Positions 22,809 through 32,349 of a stretch of DNA of 64,000 bases are shown here, in pieces; the stretch's first letter is position 1, and each line of letters opens with the position of its first letter. The notes beneath the pieces are model-generated. The model worked only from the letters and a program-made list of their open reading frames with translations. It was not told the origin of the DNA and made no database searches. A program made the translations under genes and the position numbers. Source of the DNA: Phalacrocorax aristotelis (Eukaryota; Chordata; Aves; Suliformes; Phalacrocoracidae); the NCBI RefSeq assembly GCF_949628215.1, contig NC_134276.1, positions 133,672,125 to 133,736,124 of the forward strand, written 5' to 3'.

Positions 22809-23392
22809 TTCAACCCGATCCCCATCTGGGCAAGGGCGTCTCGCCCCAACAAGGGGCTTGCTACCCCATCTGCTACTAGTATGGTCACTACGGCCATGAG
22901 GAGCTTCCCTGCCTCCTCGTCCATGACTTCGAGTTTTACAGGGCAAGTACTAGTTCTCGTCTGTTGTTCTCCTCCTACCCCTATTGTACGTTTTCCCATG
23001 GCAAGGGGCCAAGTTGGTGGCCACCGTTCGAGTGGCATCACTGTGACATCTGCCCCGGTATCCACTAACATTCCCAGGCATATCCGTGCCGGGCAACTCG
23101 GCTCTTGCGGGGTAATCATCACTGCTGCCATGGGTCTCTCGTCACAGCCTATGACCAAGGCCACGCGGGGGCTGTAACCTGCAAATCTTGCTGGTTCTGC
23201 TCCCCTGCCTGAAGTTTCACTCCCCCTTGGTCCGCTATGGTGGGCCAAGCTCCTGGCGCTGGCACCATGATGGGGGCCATTTGACTCACAGGAGGCACGA
23301 ATCCCCCACGCTTCGCCCTCCTTTGGCCGTTTCCCGGCTTCGTAGTTGGACAATCTCTTGCCAGGTGTCCTGGCTTCCCACACACCCAGCAC
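22796..23392 (-). CDS. pro: pro: retroviral aspartic protease
   Basis: Open in the -1 frame relative to gag and overlapping its 3' end by up to about 240 nt. It contains the active-site LVDTGADVTVMP and the C-terminal LLGRDALAQMG flap-partner motif of retropepsins. It ends at TAA 22796-22798. The frame needs no ATG if it is read through by frameshift. No dUTPase domain is visible upstream, unlike many betaretroviruses. Of the proviral frames this is the one with no visible disruption. Confidence 0.8.
   Translation of the reverse strand: MLGVWEARTPGKRLSNYEAGKRPKEGEAWGIRASCESNGPHHGASARSLAHHSGPRGSETSGRGAEPARFAGYSPRVALVIGCDERPMAAVMITPQEPSCPARICLGMLVDTGADVTVMPLERWPPTWPLAMGKRTIGVGGEQQTRTSTCPVKLEVMDEEAGKLLMAVVTILVADGVASPLLGRDALAQMGIGLKNLA
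22802..22808 (-). promoter_or_regulatory. pro-pol ribosomal slippery heptamer A AAT TTA
   Basis: In the pro frame the minus strand reads A AAT TTA and then, one codon later, the pro stop. This is a canonical X XXY YYZ site. A -1 step here enters exactly the pol frame. No equally good heptamer is seen for the gag-pro junction; A GAT TTG at about 23183-23189 is only a weak candidate. Confidence 0.75.
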
Positions 23393-25350
23393 CTCCCTAC
23401 TGGGCGCGCTCCTCCTCCATTACGTCCTCCCCTTTCCGCTAGCGGGCACCCAGCTTTAAAGTGCCCTTGCCGCCCATGCAAGTGACATCTCAGCCCCACC
23501 CCGGCCGCTTGCACCATCACCCTTTCTTCGCTTCCACAGTCAGGGTTCTGGCAGACGTGCGCTCCCGCACCGCCATGCTGATTCAACGCCTCCTGGCGCA
23601 AGACATGCCTAATGGTTTGACCCAACGGCGCCCCTACCACCAGGGTGCGGAGGATATCTTGTGTTTGCAGATTTGCTTGATTTCGGAGGCAATCCTTAAG
23701 GACTACCTCCTTGGCTGCTGGTGGCAATTCTGATTCTATAATAGCCTTCTGCAACCTGTCACAAAACGTTGTAAATGGCTCTGCTAGTCCTTGCTGTATC
23801 TTTTGCCAAGGTTCTGCTTTTTTCTCATACCTGCCCACTTCGCTATACGCTCTGCGGGAACTCTCCGTTACCGCTTGCAGCTCCCTGCCCCTTAATTCTG
23901 CTGCTTGCAACTGCGGGGTTTCCAGTCCTTGACTTCTGCCAGTGAGCCGGTCAAGGGTGGTCCCTCTCAGCGGGTGGCCCGGAACTGCCGCCGCTTGTTG
24001 TACTAGGGCATGGCAGGCACTGTGCATTGCCTCCTTCCAAAGTATGTACATTGTGGGAGCCAATATTGCTTTCGCCAACTGCTTAGCATCAGAGGGGGTC
24101 AACGGCGCTGCATGCGCAGCGTCCAGCAGCAATCCTACTCCTTCGTCTTTCAGCCCCTTTTCTCTAATTTCTCGCCATAAACTTCGCACTAGCTTGGCAT
24201 CTATCGGCGTCCACTCCACCCCTCCTCCTGGAGCTAGTCGGACAGGGAAGATCCCGGGCATCTCTATCCTTACTCCATCGAGGCTACAATCTCTAGCTAT
24301 CAGCCGCCAGTTAGGTAACTCGACTGACTGTCGCTGGGGCGCCCCCTTCGTTAAGAGTCTGTCTGCCGCCGAGTTACTTCCCCGAGTGCGCGCATAACCT
24401 GCTGCAGCTGCCGCAGCACGTCTTCCACGGACCCCTCCGGAGCTGCAGCGCCCCGGACCTCCCCTTTTGGCGGTCCCTCTCCTCCCTCCTTCTGATTGGT
24501 CCTCCGAGTCTCTGCTGCCTTATGCCTCTTTTTTGCGCGCTGCAGGCAAGCTGCCCCCTCTTCCCACATGTAGGCATCGGTTTCTCCCCCAATGTCTGAT
24601 TCGCTGCTACTCGAGGTTGTCCTATACCCCCCCGTCCTCCCCTCCAGGCACCCCAACCCCCCTCCTCGTCCGATTCCCATCTCAAGGGTTGCCCCGGGAG
24701 CCAGTCTCGAGGGTCGGGCAGAGGGCGGTGCCGCTGCCGGCGCTGCTTCCGGCGCTGGTCATCTTTCTCCTTCCGCTCCGTCACTCCCGCTGCGTCCACT
24801 GCCACGTCACCCTCCTCGCGCGCAGGCGCCCGCGCCTGTGCCAAATCATCCCAGGGGTATGCGGGGGGGGCATTCCAAGGGTCCTGCTGGCTCAACAGGG
24901 AACACCGCCGCTTCCCGATCCACCTCTTTGGGAGCCTCAGACTGAGTCGCTGGCCAGGCTACTCCGTCCGAACTCTCCCCTTCTTTCCCATCCCCCGCGA
25001 TGCTTGCCCCCGTCCCCACTGCCCCCCGGGTCTCTTTCCGGGCTACTGTCGCCTGTAGCACCGTGCAGGCACCGCCGCGCCTGCCGCCACGTCTCCTGAT
25101 CATCCGGAGCTTTCAATAGTAATCGGTGTATCTTTCCCCAGAGCTGTATGTACTGGGTTTTTCCCATCATAGCCCTTTCGGCTAACTCCTCTTTAATTCT
25201 CACCCACTTATCCTTATTAAATATGTCTGCGGGACTTCGTATGAGCCCCTGCGTAATCATCCATTGGATGGCCTTTGAGGTAGGCGCCTTCGATATCGAA
25301 GTACCATATTCCTTCCCCAATCCCTTCAGTACCTTTACGACTGAATCCAT
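23149..25350 (-). pseudogene. gag: gag, several frame breaks
   Basis: ATG at 25350 (MDSVVKVLKGLGKEYG) opens a matrix domain of 137 codons. Residue 2 is Asp, so there is no N-myristoylation signal. The proline/charged linker then switches frame repeatedly between about 25.1 and 24.35 kb. Capsid and nucleocapsid resume in the matrix frame (from at least 24261 to 23149). There, counting from 24261, the major homology region lies at about 155-171 (QGLAEPFTTFCDRLQ). The second zinc knuckle is canonical (C291-x2-C-x4-H-x4-C304). The first (259-272) has His where the second Cys is expected. The end overlaps pro. Confidence 0.85.
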
Positions 25351-25441
25351 GGCATGCCCGCCGACCTGCGGCTCCCCGTCCTGCCCCTGCGTGCCTCAAG
25401 CTATCTTTTCCCCCCGGCGAACTTGCCAAGCCGCCCCGCCA

Positions 25442-25459
25442 ATCACGTCGGGGTCACCA
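25442..25459 (-). other. Primer binding site, tRNA-Trp
   Basis: Minus strand TGGTGACCCCGACGTGAT, two bases after the 5' LTR. All 18 bases match the complement of the tRNA-Trp 3' end as I know it, the primer of avian alpharetroviruses. Confidence 0.9.
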
Positions 25460-25461
25460 CT

Positions 25462-25711
25462 TGTAGCTGTACGCTTCTACGGGAGAACTTATCTTGGGCC
25501 GCATATCTCCGGGACACAGGGCTCTACCCACCCTGGGGACAGTGATGCACAGATATCAATATGATGGATACAAAATGTCTGTTTATTTAGCTGCGTCACA
25601 CGCTTATATAGCTCTTGCGCTTCCTGTTCCTGCCACTCCTATGGGGAGGAGTCTATCTTTTTGTCACATCCCGTGATCTTCCGGTCGCCAATCCCTGTCT
25701 ATTCCCCTACA
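25462..25711 (-). mobile_element. 5' LTR of the provirus
   Basis: 250 bp, TGTAG...CTACA. Minus-strand TATATAA at 25604-25610 and AATAAA at 25582-25587. Several differences from the 3' LTR are C/T or G/A, including an adjacent pair at about 25671-25672. Confidence 0.9.
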
Positions 25712-28700
25712 CCGGGTTTTACCCCCAGTCCATTCCCCACCACGGATCCAGTCCTAGTTTTACAGCTAGTCATTTCCCCGGGCGGATCGACTCCGGGTTT
25801 TACCCCCAGGCCATTCCCAGGGCGTGTCCGGTCCGGGTTTTATCCCCCAGTCCATTCCCAGGGCGGATCCGGTCTGGGTTTTACCCCAGTCCATTCCCAT
25901 GATGGATCCTGTCCGGGTTTTACCCCCAGTCCATTCCCCAGGAGGATCCACTACGGGTTTTACCCCGAGTCCACTGCCAGGGCGGATATGGTTTGGTTTT
26001 TACTCCACGTCCATTGCAAGGCCGGATCCGGTACGGGTTTTACCCCCAGTCCATTCACAGGTTGGATCCAGTCCAGGTTTTACCCACAGTACATTCCCAG
26101 GACGGATCCGGTCTGGTTCTTACCCCCAGTTCATTCACAGGGCGGTTCCGGTCTGGAATTACCCCCAGTCAATTCCCAGGGCAGATCCGGTCCGAGTTTA
26201 CCCCCAGTTCATTCCCAGGACGTATCTGGTCTGGCTTTTACCCCCAGTCCATTCCAAGGCTGGATCCGGTCTGGGTTTTACCCCAGTCCATTCCTCTCCA
26301 CGGATCCAGCCCTAGCTTTACTGCTAGTCATTTTCCCAGGGTGGATGCGGTCCGGGTTTTACCTTCAGTCCATTCCCAGGGCGGATTCGGTCTAGGTTTT
26401 ACCGCAAGTCCATTCCCAGGCCGGATCGACTCTGGGTTTTACCCCAGTCCATTCCCAGGCGGATCCGGTTCGGGTTTTACCCCCAGTCCATTCCCAGGGC
26501 AGATCTGGTCCAGGTTTTACTGCCAGTCAATTCCCAGGGCGGATCTGGTCCTGGTTTTACCCCACGCCCTTTCCCAGGGCGGATCTGGTCCGGGGTTTAC
26601 GCGCAGTCCATTCTGAGGGCAGATTCGGTCCGGTTTTACCCCCAGTTCATTCGCAGGGAGGATTAGGTCCGGGTTTTACCCCCAGTCCATTCCCATCACG
26701 AATCCGGTCTGGGTTTTACCCCCAGTCCATTCCCAGGGCTGATTGTGTCCGGGTTTTACCCCAAGTCCACTCCCCAGGCAGATCCGGTCCGGGTTTTACC
26801 CCAGTCCATTCCCAGGGTGGATCTGGTCCAGGTTTTACTGCCAGTCCATTCCCAGGAGAGATTCGGTCCAGGTTTTACCCACAGTTCATTTTCAGCACCG
26901 ATCCAGTCCGGGTTTTACCCCAGTCCATTCCCAGGGTGGATCTGGTCCAGGTTTTACTGCCAGTCCATTCCCAGGAGAGATTCGGTCCAGGTTTTACCCA
27001 CAGTTCATTTTCAGCGCCGATCTAGTCCGGGTTTTACCCCAGTCCTTTCCCAGGGCGGATCCAGTCCAGGATTTACCCCCAGTCAATTAAAAGGGAGGAT
27101 CCGGTCCAGAATTTACCCGCAGTCAATTCCCAGGGTGGATTCGGTCCGAATTTACCCCCAGTTCATTCCCAGGGAGGATACGGTCTGGGTTTTACCCGAA
27201 GTCCATTCCGAAGGCGGATCCGGTCCGCGTATTACCGCCAGTCCATTCGCAGGACCGATCCATTTCGGGTTTTACCTGCAGTCCATTCCCAGGATGGATC
27301 TGATCCCAGTTTAACCCCCAGTCCACTCCCAGGGCGGATGCTGTCCGGGTTTTACCCCCAGTCTATTCCCAGGGTGGGTCAGATCCAGGTTTTACCCCCA
27401 GTCCATTCCCAGGGTGGATCCGGTCCAGGTTTTACTGCCAGTTCTTTCACAGGGCGGATACGGTCCGGGTGTTACCGCCAGTTCATTCCCAGGATGTATC
27501 CGGTCCAGTTTTTACCACCAGTCCATTCCCAGGGAGGATCCTGTCTAGGTTTTACCTCAAGTCTATTCCCTGGCTGGATCGACTCCGTGTTTTACCCGCC
27601 GTCTATTCCCAGGGCGGATCCTGTCTAGGTTTTACCTCAAGTCTATTCCCTGGCTGGATCGACTCCGTGTTTTACCCGCCGTCTATTCCCAGGGCGGATC
27701 TGGTCTGGGTTTTACCACAAGTCCATTCCCAGGCCGGATCCGATCTGGGTTTTACCCCCAGTCTACTCCCAGGATGATCTGGTCTGGCTTTTACCCCCAG
27801 TCCGTTCCCCACCATGGGTCCAGTCCTAGTTTTACCGCTAGTCATTTACCCGGGCGGATCCGGTCCCAGCTTTACTCCCAGTCCATTCCCAGGGCAGATC
27901 CGGTCCGAGTTTTACCCCCAGTCCATATCCAGGACGTATCCAGTCCGGCGTTTACCCCCAGTTCATTCCCAGGGCGCACCTTGTCCAGGTTTTACCCCAA
28001 GTCCATTCCCAGGGCGGATCCGGTCCAGGTTTTAGCCCCAGTTCTTTCACAGGGTGGATCCGGTCTGGGTTTAACCGCCAGTCCATTCCCAGGGCGGTTC
28101 TGGTCCGGGATTTACCCCCAGTCCATTCCCAGAGCGGTTTTGGTCCAGGATTTACCCCCAGTTCATACCCCAGCAAGGATCCAGTCCTAGTTTTACCGCT
28201 AGTCATTTACCCAGGCGTATCCGGTCCTGGCTTTACCCCCAGTCCATTCCCAGGATGGATCCGGTCCGGGTTTTACCCCCATTCCATATCCAGGACGTAT
28301 CCAGTCCGGGCTTTACCCCCAGTTCATTCCCAGGGCGCATCTTGTCCAGGTTTTACCCCAAGTCCATTCCCAGGGCAGATCCGGTCCGGGTTTTACCCTC
28401 AGTCCATTCCCGACCACGGATCCAGTCCTAGTTTTACCGCTAGTCATTTACCCGGGCGGATCCAGTCCCGGCTTTACTGCCAGTGCATTCCCAAGGCGGA
28501 TCTGGTCCGGGTTTTATCCCCAGTGCATTCCCCTGGCAGATCTGGTTCGGGTTTACCCCCAGATCATTCCCAGGGCTCATCCGGTCCGGGTTTTACCCCC
28601 AGTCCTTTCATAGGGCGGATTCGGTACAGGTTTTACCCCCAGTCCATTCCCAGGGCAGATCCGGTCCAGGCTTTACCCCCAGTTCATTCACAGGACGGTT

Positions 28701-30318
28701 CCGTTATGGGATTTACCCCCAGTCATTTCCCAGGTCATATCTGGTCCGAGTTTACCCCCGTTCATTCCCAGGACGGATCCGGTCCAGGTTTTACCACCAG
28801 TCCATTCCCAAGGCGGATCCGTTCCGGGTTTTACCCCCAGTCCATTCCCAGGGCACATCCTGTCCAGGTTTTACCCCCACTCCATTCCCAAGATGGATCC
28901 GGTCTGGGTTTTACCCCCAGTCCATTCACAGGGCGGATCCTGTCCAGGGTTTACCCCCAGTCATTTCCCAGGGAGGATCTGGTCCAGGTTTTACCCCCAG
29001 TCCATTCCCCACCACGGATCCAGTCCTAGTTTTACTGCTAGTCATTTCCCTGGGTTGATCGACTCCGGGTTTTACCCCCAGTCAATTCCCAGGCCAGATC
29101 CGGTCCGGGTTTTACCTGCAGTCCATATCCAGAACAGATCTGGTCGAGGATTTACCCCCCGTCAATTCCCAGGGAGGAACCGGTCCAGGATTAACCCCCA
29201 GTCCATTCCGAGGGCGGATCTGGTGCGGGTTTTACCCCCAGTCAATTACCAGGGTGGATCCGGCCCAGGTATTCCCCCCAGTCCACTCCCAAGGCAGATC
29301 TGGTCCGGGTTTAACCACCAGTCCATTCCCAGGGTGGATCCGGTCCGGGTTTAACCGCCAGTCCATTCCCAGGGCGGTTCTGGTCCAGCATTTACCCCCA
29401 GTCCATTCCCCAGCACGGATCCAGACCTAGGTTTACCGCTAGTCATTTACCTGGGCGGATCATGTCCTGGCTTTACCCCCAGTCCATTCCCAGGGAGGAT
29501 ACGGTCCGGGTTTTAACCCGAGTCCACTCCCAGGGCAGATCCAGTCCGGGTTTTACCCCCAGTCCATTCCCAGGGCGGATCCGGTCCGGGTTTTACCCCC
29601 AGTCCATTCCAAGGCCGGATCTGGTCCGGATTGTACCCCAAGTCCATTCCCCACCACGGATTCAGTCCTTGTTTTACCGCTAGTCATTTCCCCGGGCGGA
29701 TCCGGTCCCGGCTTTACCCCCAGTCTATTCCCAGGGCGGATCCGGTCCGGGTTTTACCTTTAGTCCACTCCTAGGGCGGACCCAGTCTAGATTTTACCCC
29801 CAGTCCATACCCAGGGCAGATCCTGTCCCGGTTTTACCCCCAGTGCATTCCCAGGACGTATCTGGTCCGGGTTTTACCACCAGTCCATTCCCAGGACATA
29901 TCTGGTCCAGGTTTTACTCCCAGTCCATTCCAAGGCCGGATCTGGTCCGGGTTTTACTTCCAGTCCATTCCCAGGACGGATCCAGTCTGGATTTTACCCC
30001 CAGTCCATTCCAAGGCCGGATCTGGTCTGGGTTTTACCCCCAGTCCATTCCCCACCATGGATCCAGTCCTCGTTTTACCGCTAGTCATTTACCTGGGTGG
30101 ATCCGGTCCCGGCTTTATTCCCAGTCCATTCCCAGGGCAGATCTGGTCCGGGTTTTACCCCAATCCATTCCCAGGACGGATCCGGTCTGGGTTTTGCCCC
30201 CAGTTCATTCCCAGAGGAGATCTGGTCCGGGTTTTACCCATAGTCGATTCCCAGGCAGATCTGGTCTGGGTTTTATCCCCAGTCCATTCCCAGGGCGGAT
30301 CCGGTCCAGGGTTCGCCA
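25712..30318 (+). repeat. 40-bp BamHI satellite array, right part
   Basis: About 115 monomers, same orientation and same family as the left part. The first monomer is completed by the CCGGG duplicated at the provirus insertion. The variant pair with CCACGGATCCAGTCCTAG recurs near 25740, 28414, 29012, 29654 and (altered) 30055. A block around 27540-27690 has a local duplication of about 100 bp (two copies of TCTAGGTTTTACCTCAAG). The last monomers decay at about 30300-30318. Confidence 0.95.
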
Positions 30319-30344
30319 TCAGTCCAGCTTGGATATTTATCCAT

Positions 30345-30885
30345 GTGACTGTCATTTTGTTCTTGTGCTGGATCATCCCTCCCTTAGGGACAGGTAGCAA
30401 CCCCTAGTAGGAGGACAGGGCGTGTTCCAGGGTCCCTGCCCTCCCACCCCCTTAGTGACGGGCCCCACCCCTTGGCTAAGGCTGGGGATGTGTTTCTAGG
30501 CTCCGCTGGCCCCACCCCCTTAGCAACAGGCTCCATCTCCTGGTGATGGACTGGGGGGTGGTGCTGGTTTCCCCTGGCCCACCCTGTTAGTGACAAGCCC
30601 CACCCCCTAGCAGCAGCGTGGGGAGGGTGGTGCTGGGTCCCTCTTGCACACCTGCCGTAACTGCAAGCCCAGTTCCCTGGCAGTGGCCTGGGGTGTTGTG
30701 CAGTGCTCCCCTGCTGCTGTGCCCCTGGTGAATGCCCAGGAGGTGGTTCCAGGCTCCCCTGACCCCACCCCTATAGTGACAGGCCCTGTCCCCACTGGCT
30801 GTGGTCCAGGAGGCAGTGCTGGTGTCCCCTGGCCCCACCCCCTTAGTGACAGCCCCCAGCACCTAGCAACACCCTGAAATATTCC
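30345..30885 (-). repeat. GC-rich minisatellite, reverse orientation, bordering the satellite
   Basis: 30345-30620 repeats 10510-10785 almost word for word, including TTCTTGTGCTGG, CCCTTAGGGACAGG and the following units. 30620-30885 continues with more diverged units. It forms the immediate right flank of the satellite. Confidence 0.85.
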
Positions 30886-31430
30886 TTGTTTTTACCCCAA
30901 GTTTTCTTCCATGCTCAAAACTTGAGGGAGGCGATAGAAGTCCCTGCTGCTATTCTCGCTGCCTTTACAATTGTGATGCCCAGGGCTTCCCCCAAGCCCC
31001 ATCTGTGACATGCCAAGCATTGCCACAGATGTGCAACACTGCTCCTGGTCTGTCATACACCCCCCCACAACCCAGAATACTACATGTGAGGTGCTTGAGG
31101 TGTCCAACCGCCTGCTGGGGCATGATGGGGCTAGAGTTACAGGTCCGGATGGCTGCAGCCTGTGTTGGTCTTTTTCACCATGCTTTTCATCATGTGTTCC
31201 CACCCTCAGTGTGGACCAATGTGGAGCTCCCTGGGCTTTGGTCTCAGAGGGGTTGGTGGTGGTTTATGGGGTTCTTCCCCCCGCCTCCAGGCCTCACTGC
31301 TTTTTTGGTTCCTATCCCTCCCATTTCATCTTCCTGACCGTTGTGTCCCCAGAGCTGCTGCGGCCAGAGAAGCACCGCATTTTCTGAGCTCTGTTCAGAA
31401 GGATCGGGACAGTGACAAGGAGGGACCTCA
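30886..31430. repeat. R1 5' end plus inverted copy of the 3.4-3.6 kb segment
   Basis: 30886-30975 matches about 1190-1290 (AACTTGAGGGAGGCGATAGA). 30990-31250 is the inverse of about 3400-3620. The R1 end, formerly in the same orientation, is therefore joined to an inverted neighbour, so the block was rearranged and not simply duplicated. 31250-31430 shows nothing recognisable. Confidence 0.65.
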
Positions 31431-31500
31431 AAGAGTATAAAACTAGTATAAAAACTAGTATAAAGAGTATAAACCCTCAAAGAGTATAAAACTAGTATGC
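31431..31500. repeat. Short AGTATAAAACT repeat
   Basis: Five to six copies of AGAGTATAAA or ACTAGTATAAA in 70 bp. Contains TATAAA words by composition only. Confidence 0.7.
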
Positions 31501-31559
31501 ACCCTTATCAGTCACCTGAAGCACACAGCATAGAGAAAAATAGAGGGGAAGCAACTACT

Positions 31560-32125
31560 TGAGCTAAGAGGGGTTTAGCCAGGGGAGCCCAGCACAGCTG
31601 CCACAGACTCATGGGGTGGGGCACAGAGTTAAGGGGTTGACGCAAGTAGCAAGTGCTTCCTGTGGCTGTCACAAAGGCGCAGACACTTCTGTTGTGGGTT
31701 TGGGCCAGGTGACTATAGAAACATCCCACACGCCACCATCAGTGGGTGGGGCCTGGTGTTAAGGGGTGAGGACACGAACACGTGGCACTGCCTTCCGTTG
31801 GCTGTCACAAGGGGACAGTGTGGGTGGCTAAGTGGGATGGTGCCAGGGGAGACCATCACATCTCCCAGGCCCTCGGCAGGTTTGTAGCCAGGACATAAAG
31901 TAGTGAGGCCGGCGGCACGTGGCACGGCACTCATTAGGCTACCACCAGGTTGGTTGCCCACACCAAGGAGGGGAGACTGGCAATAAGGTGGGTGACGAAC
32001 ACCAAATTCCTGAGGTTGTTGCCACAGGAATGTCATTAAAGGGGTGGAGCCAGGGTGACACAACAGAACCACTAATCCTTCACGGGGGTGGGGCCTGTTG
32101 CTAAGGCACACTCACTGCCCTCCCT
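31560..32125 (+). repeat. GC-rich minisatellite, forward orientation, diverged
   Basis: About eight degenerate units with GGTGGGGCCTGGTGTTAAGG and ACTGCCCTCC-like boxes. Same family as 7500-9300, with longer and more irregular spacing. Confidence 0.65.
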
Positions 32126-32349
32126 GGGCTGTTATATGCAACACAGCATTAGCTGGAATCTCTGAATAATGCTCAGGTGCGCTGTTGGGACTATCTTAAA
32201 ATCTCATTTTTGTCTGTGAGAAAAGGAGCATGGATAAAAAGCAAGAGCCTGGCACATAACGTACATGGTAAAACTGGCCCAGAAGGGCCTTGTGAATGGA
32301 CAAGCGATAAAATCGAGCATGCATCGAGGAAGGAAGGGAGCAGGGTGAA
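32126..32349. other. Junction sequence, no feature seen
   Basis: Moderate GC, no repeat of the other families until degenerate TGGTAAAAC-type words appear towards 32270. These may be the outermost decayed monomers of the satellite that follows. Confidence 0.4.

Larger units (their letters stand above)
19633..25711 (-). mobile_element. Class II endogenous retrovirus, complete LTR to LTR but env-deleted
   Basis: A 6,079-bp provirus on the minus strand inserted in the satellite. The CCGGG target duplication (19628-19632, 25712-25716) joins the two halves of one monomer in phase. Minus-strand order: 5' LTR, tRNA-Trp primer site, gag, pro, pol, short env remnant, polypurine tract, 3' LTR. Gag, pro and pol lie in three successive -1 frames, as in betaretroviruses, whereas the tRNA-Trp primer is the alpharetroviral one. 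The LTRs differ at about 13 of 250 positions, so the insertion is not recent. Several frame breaks exclude a functional virus. Confidence 0.9.

Noticed and set aside
25442-25459. tRNA gene
   Set aside because: Only the 18 bases complementary to the tRNA 3' end are present; it is the primer site.
19633-25711. Intact, potentially active provirus
   Set aside because: Several gag frame breaks, a pol frameshift near the integrase end and loss of nearly all env.
30345-30885. Telomeric repeat remnants from CCCTTAGGG words
   Set aside because: Isolated words within the minisatellite unit; no TTAGGG run anywhere in view.
31431-31500. Cluster of TATA boxes
   Set aside because: A short AGTATAAAACT tandem repeat with no other promoter feature.
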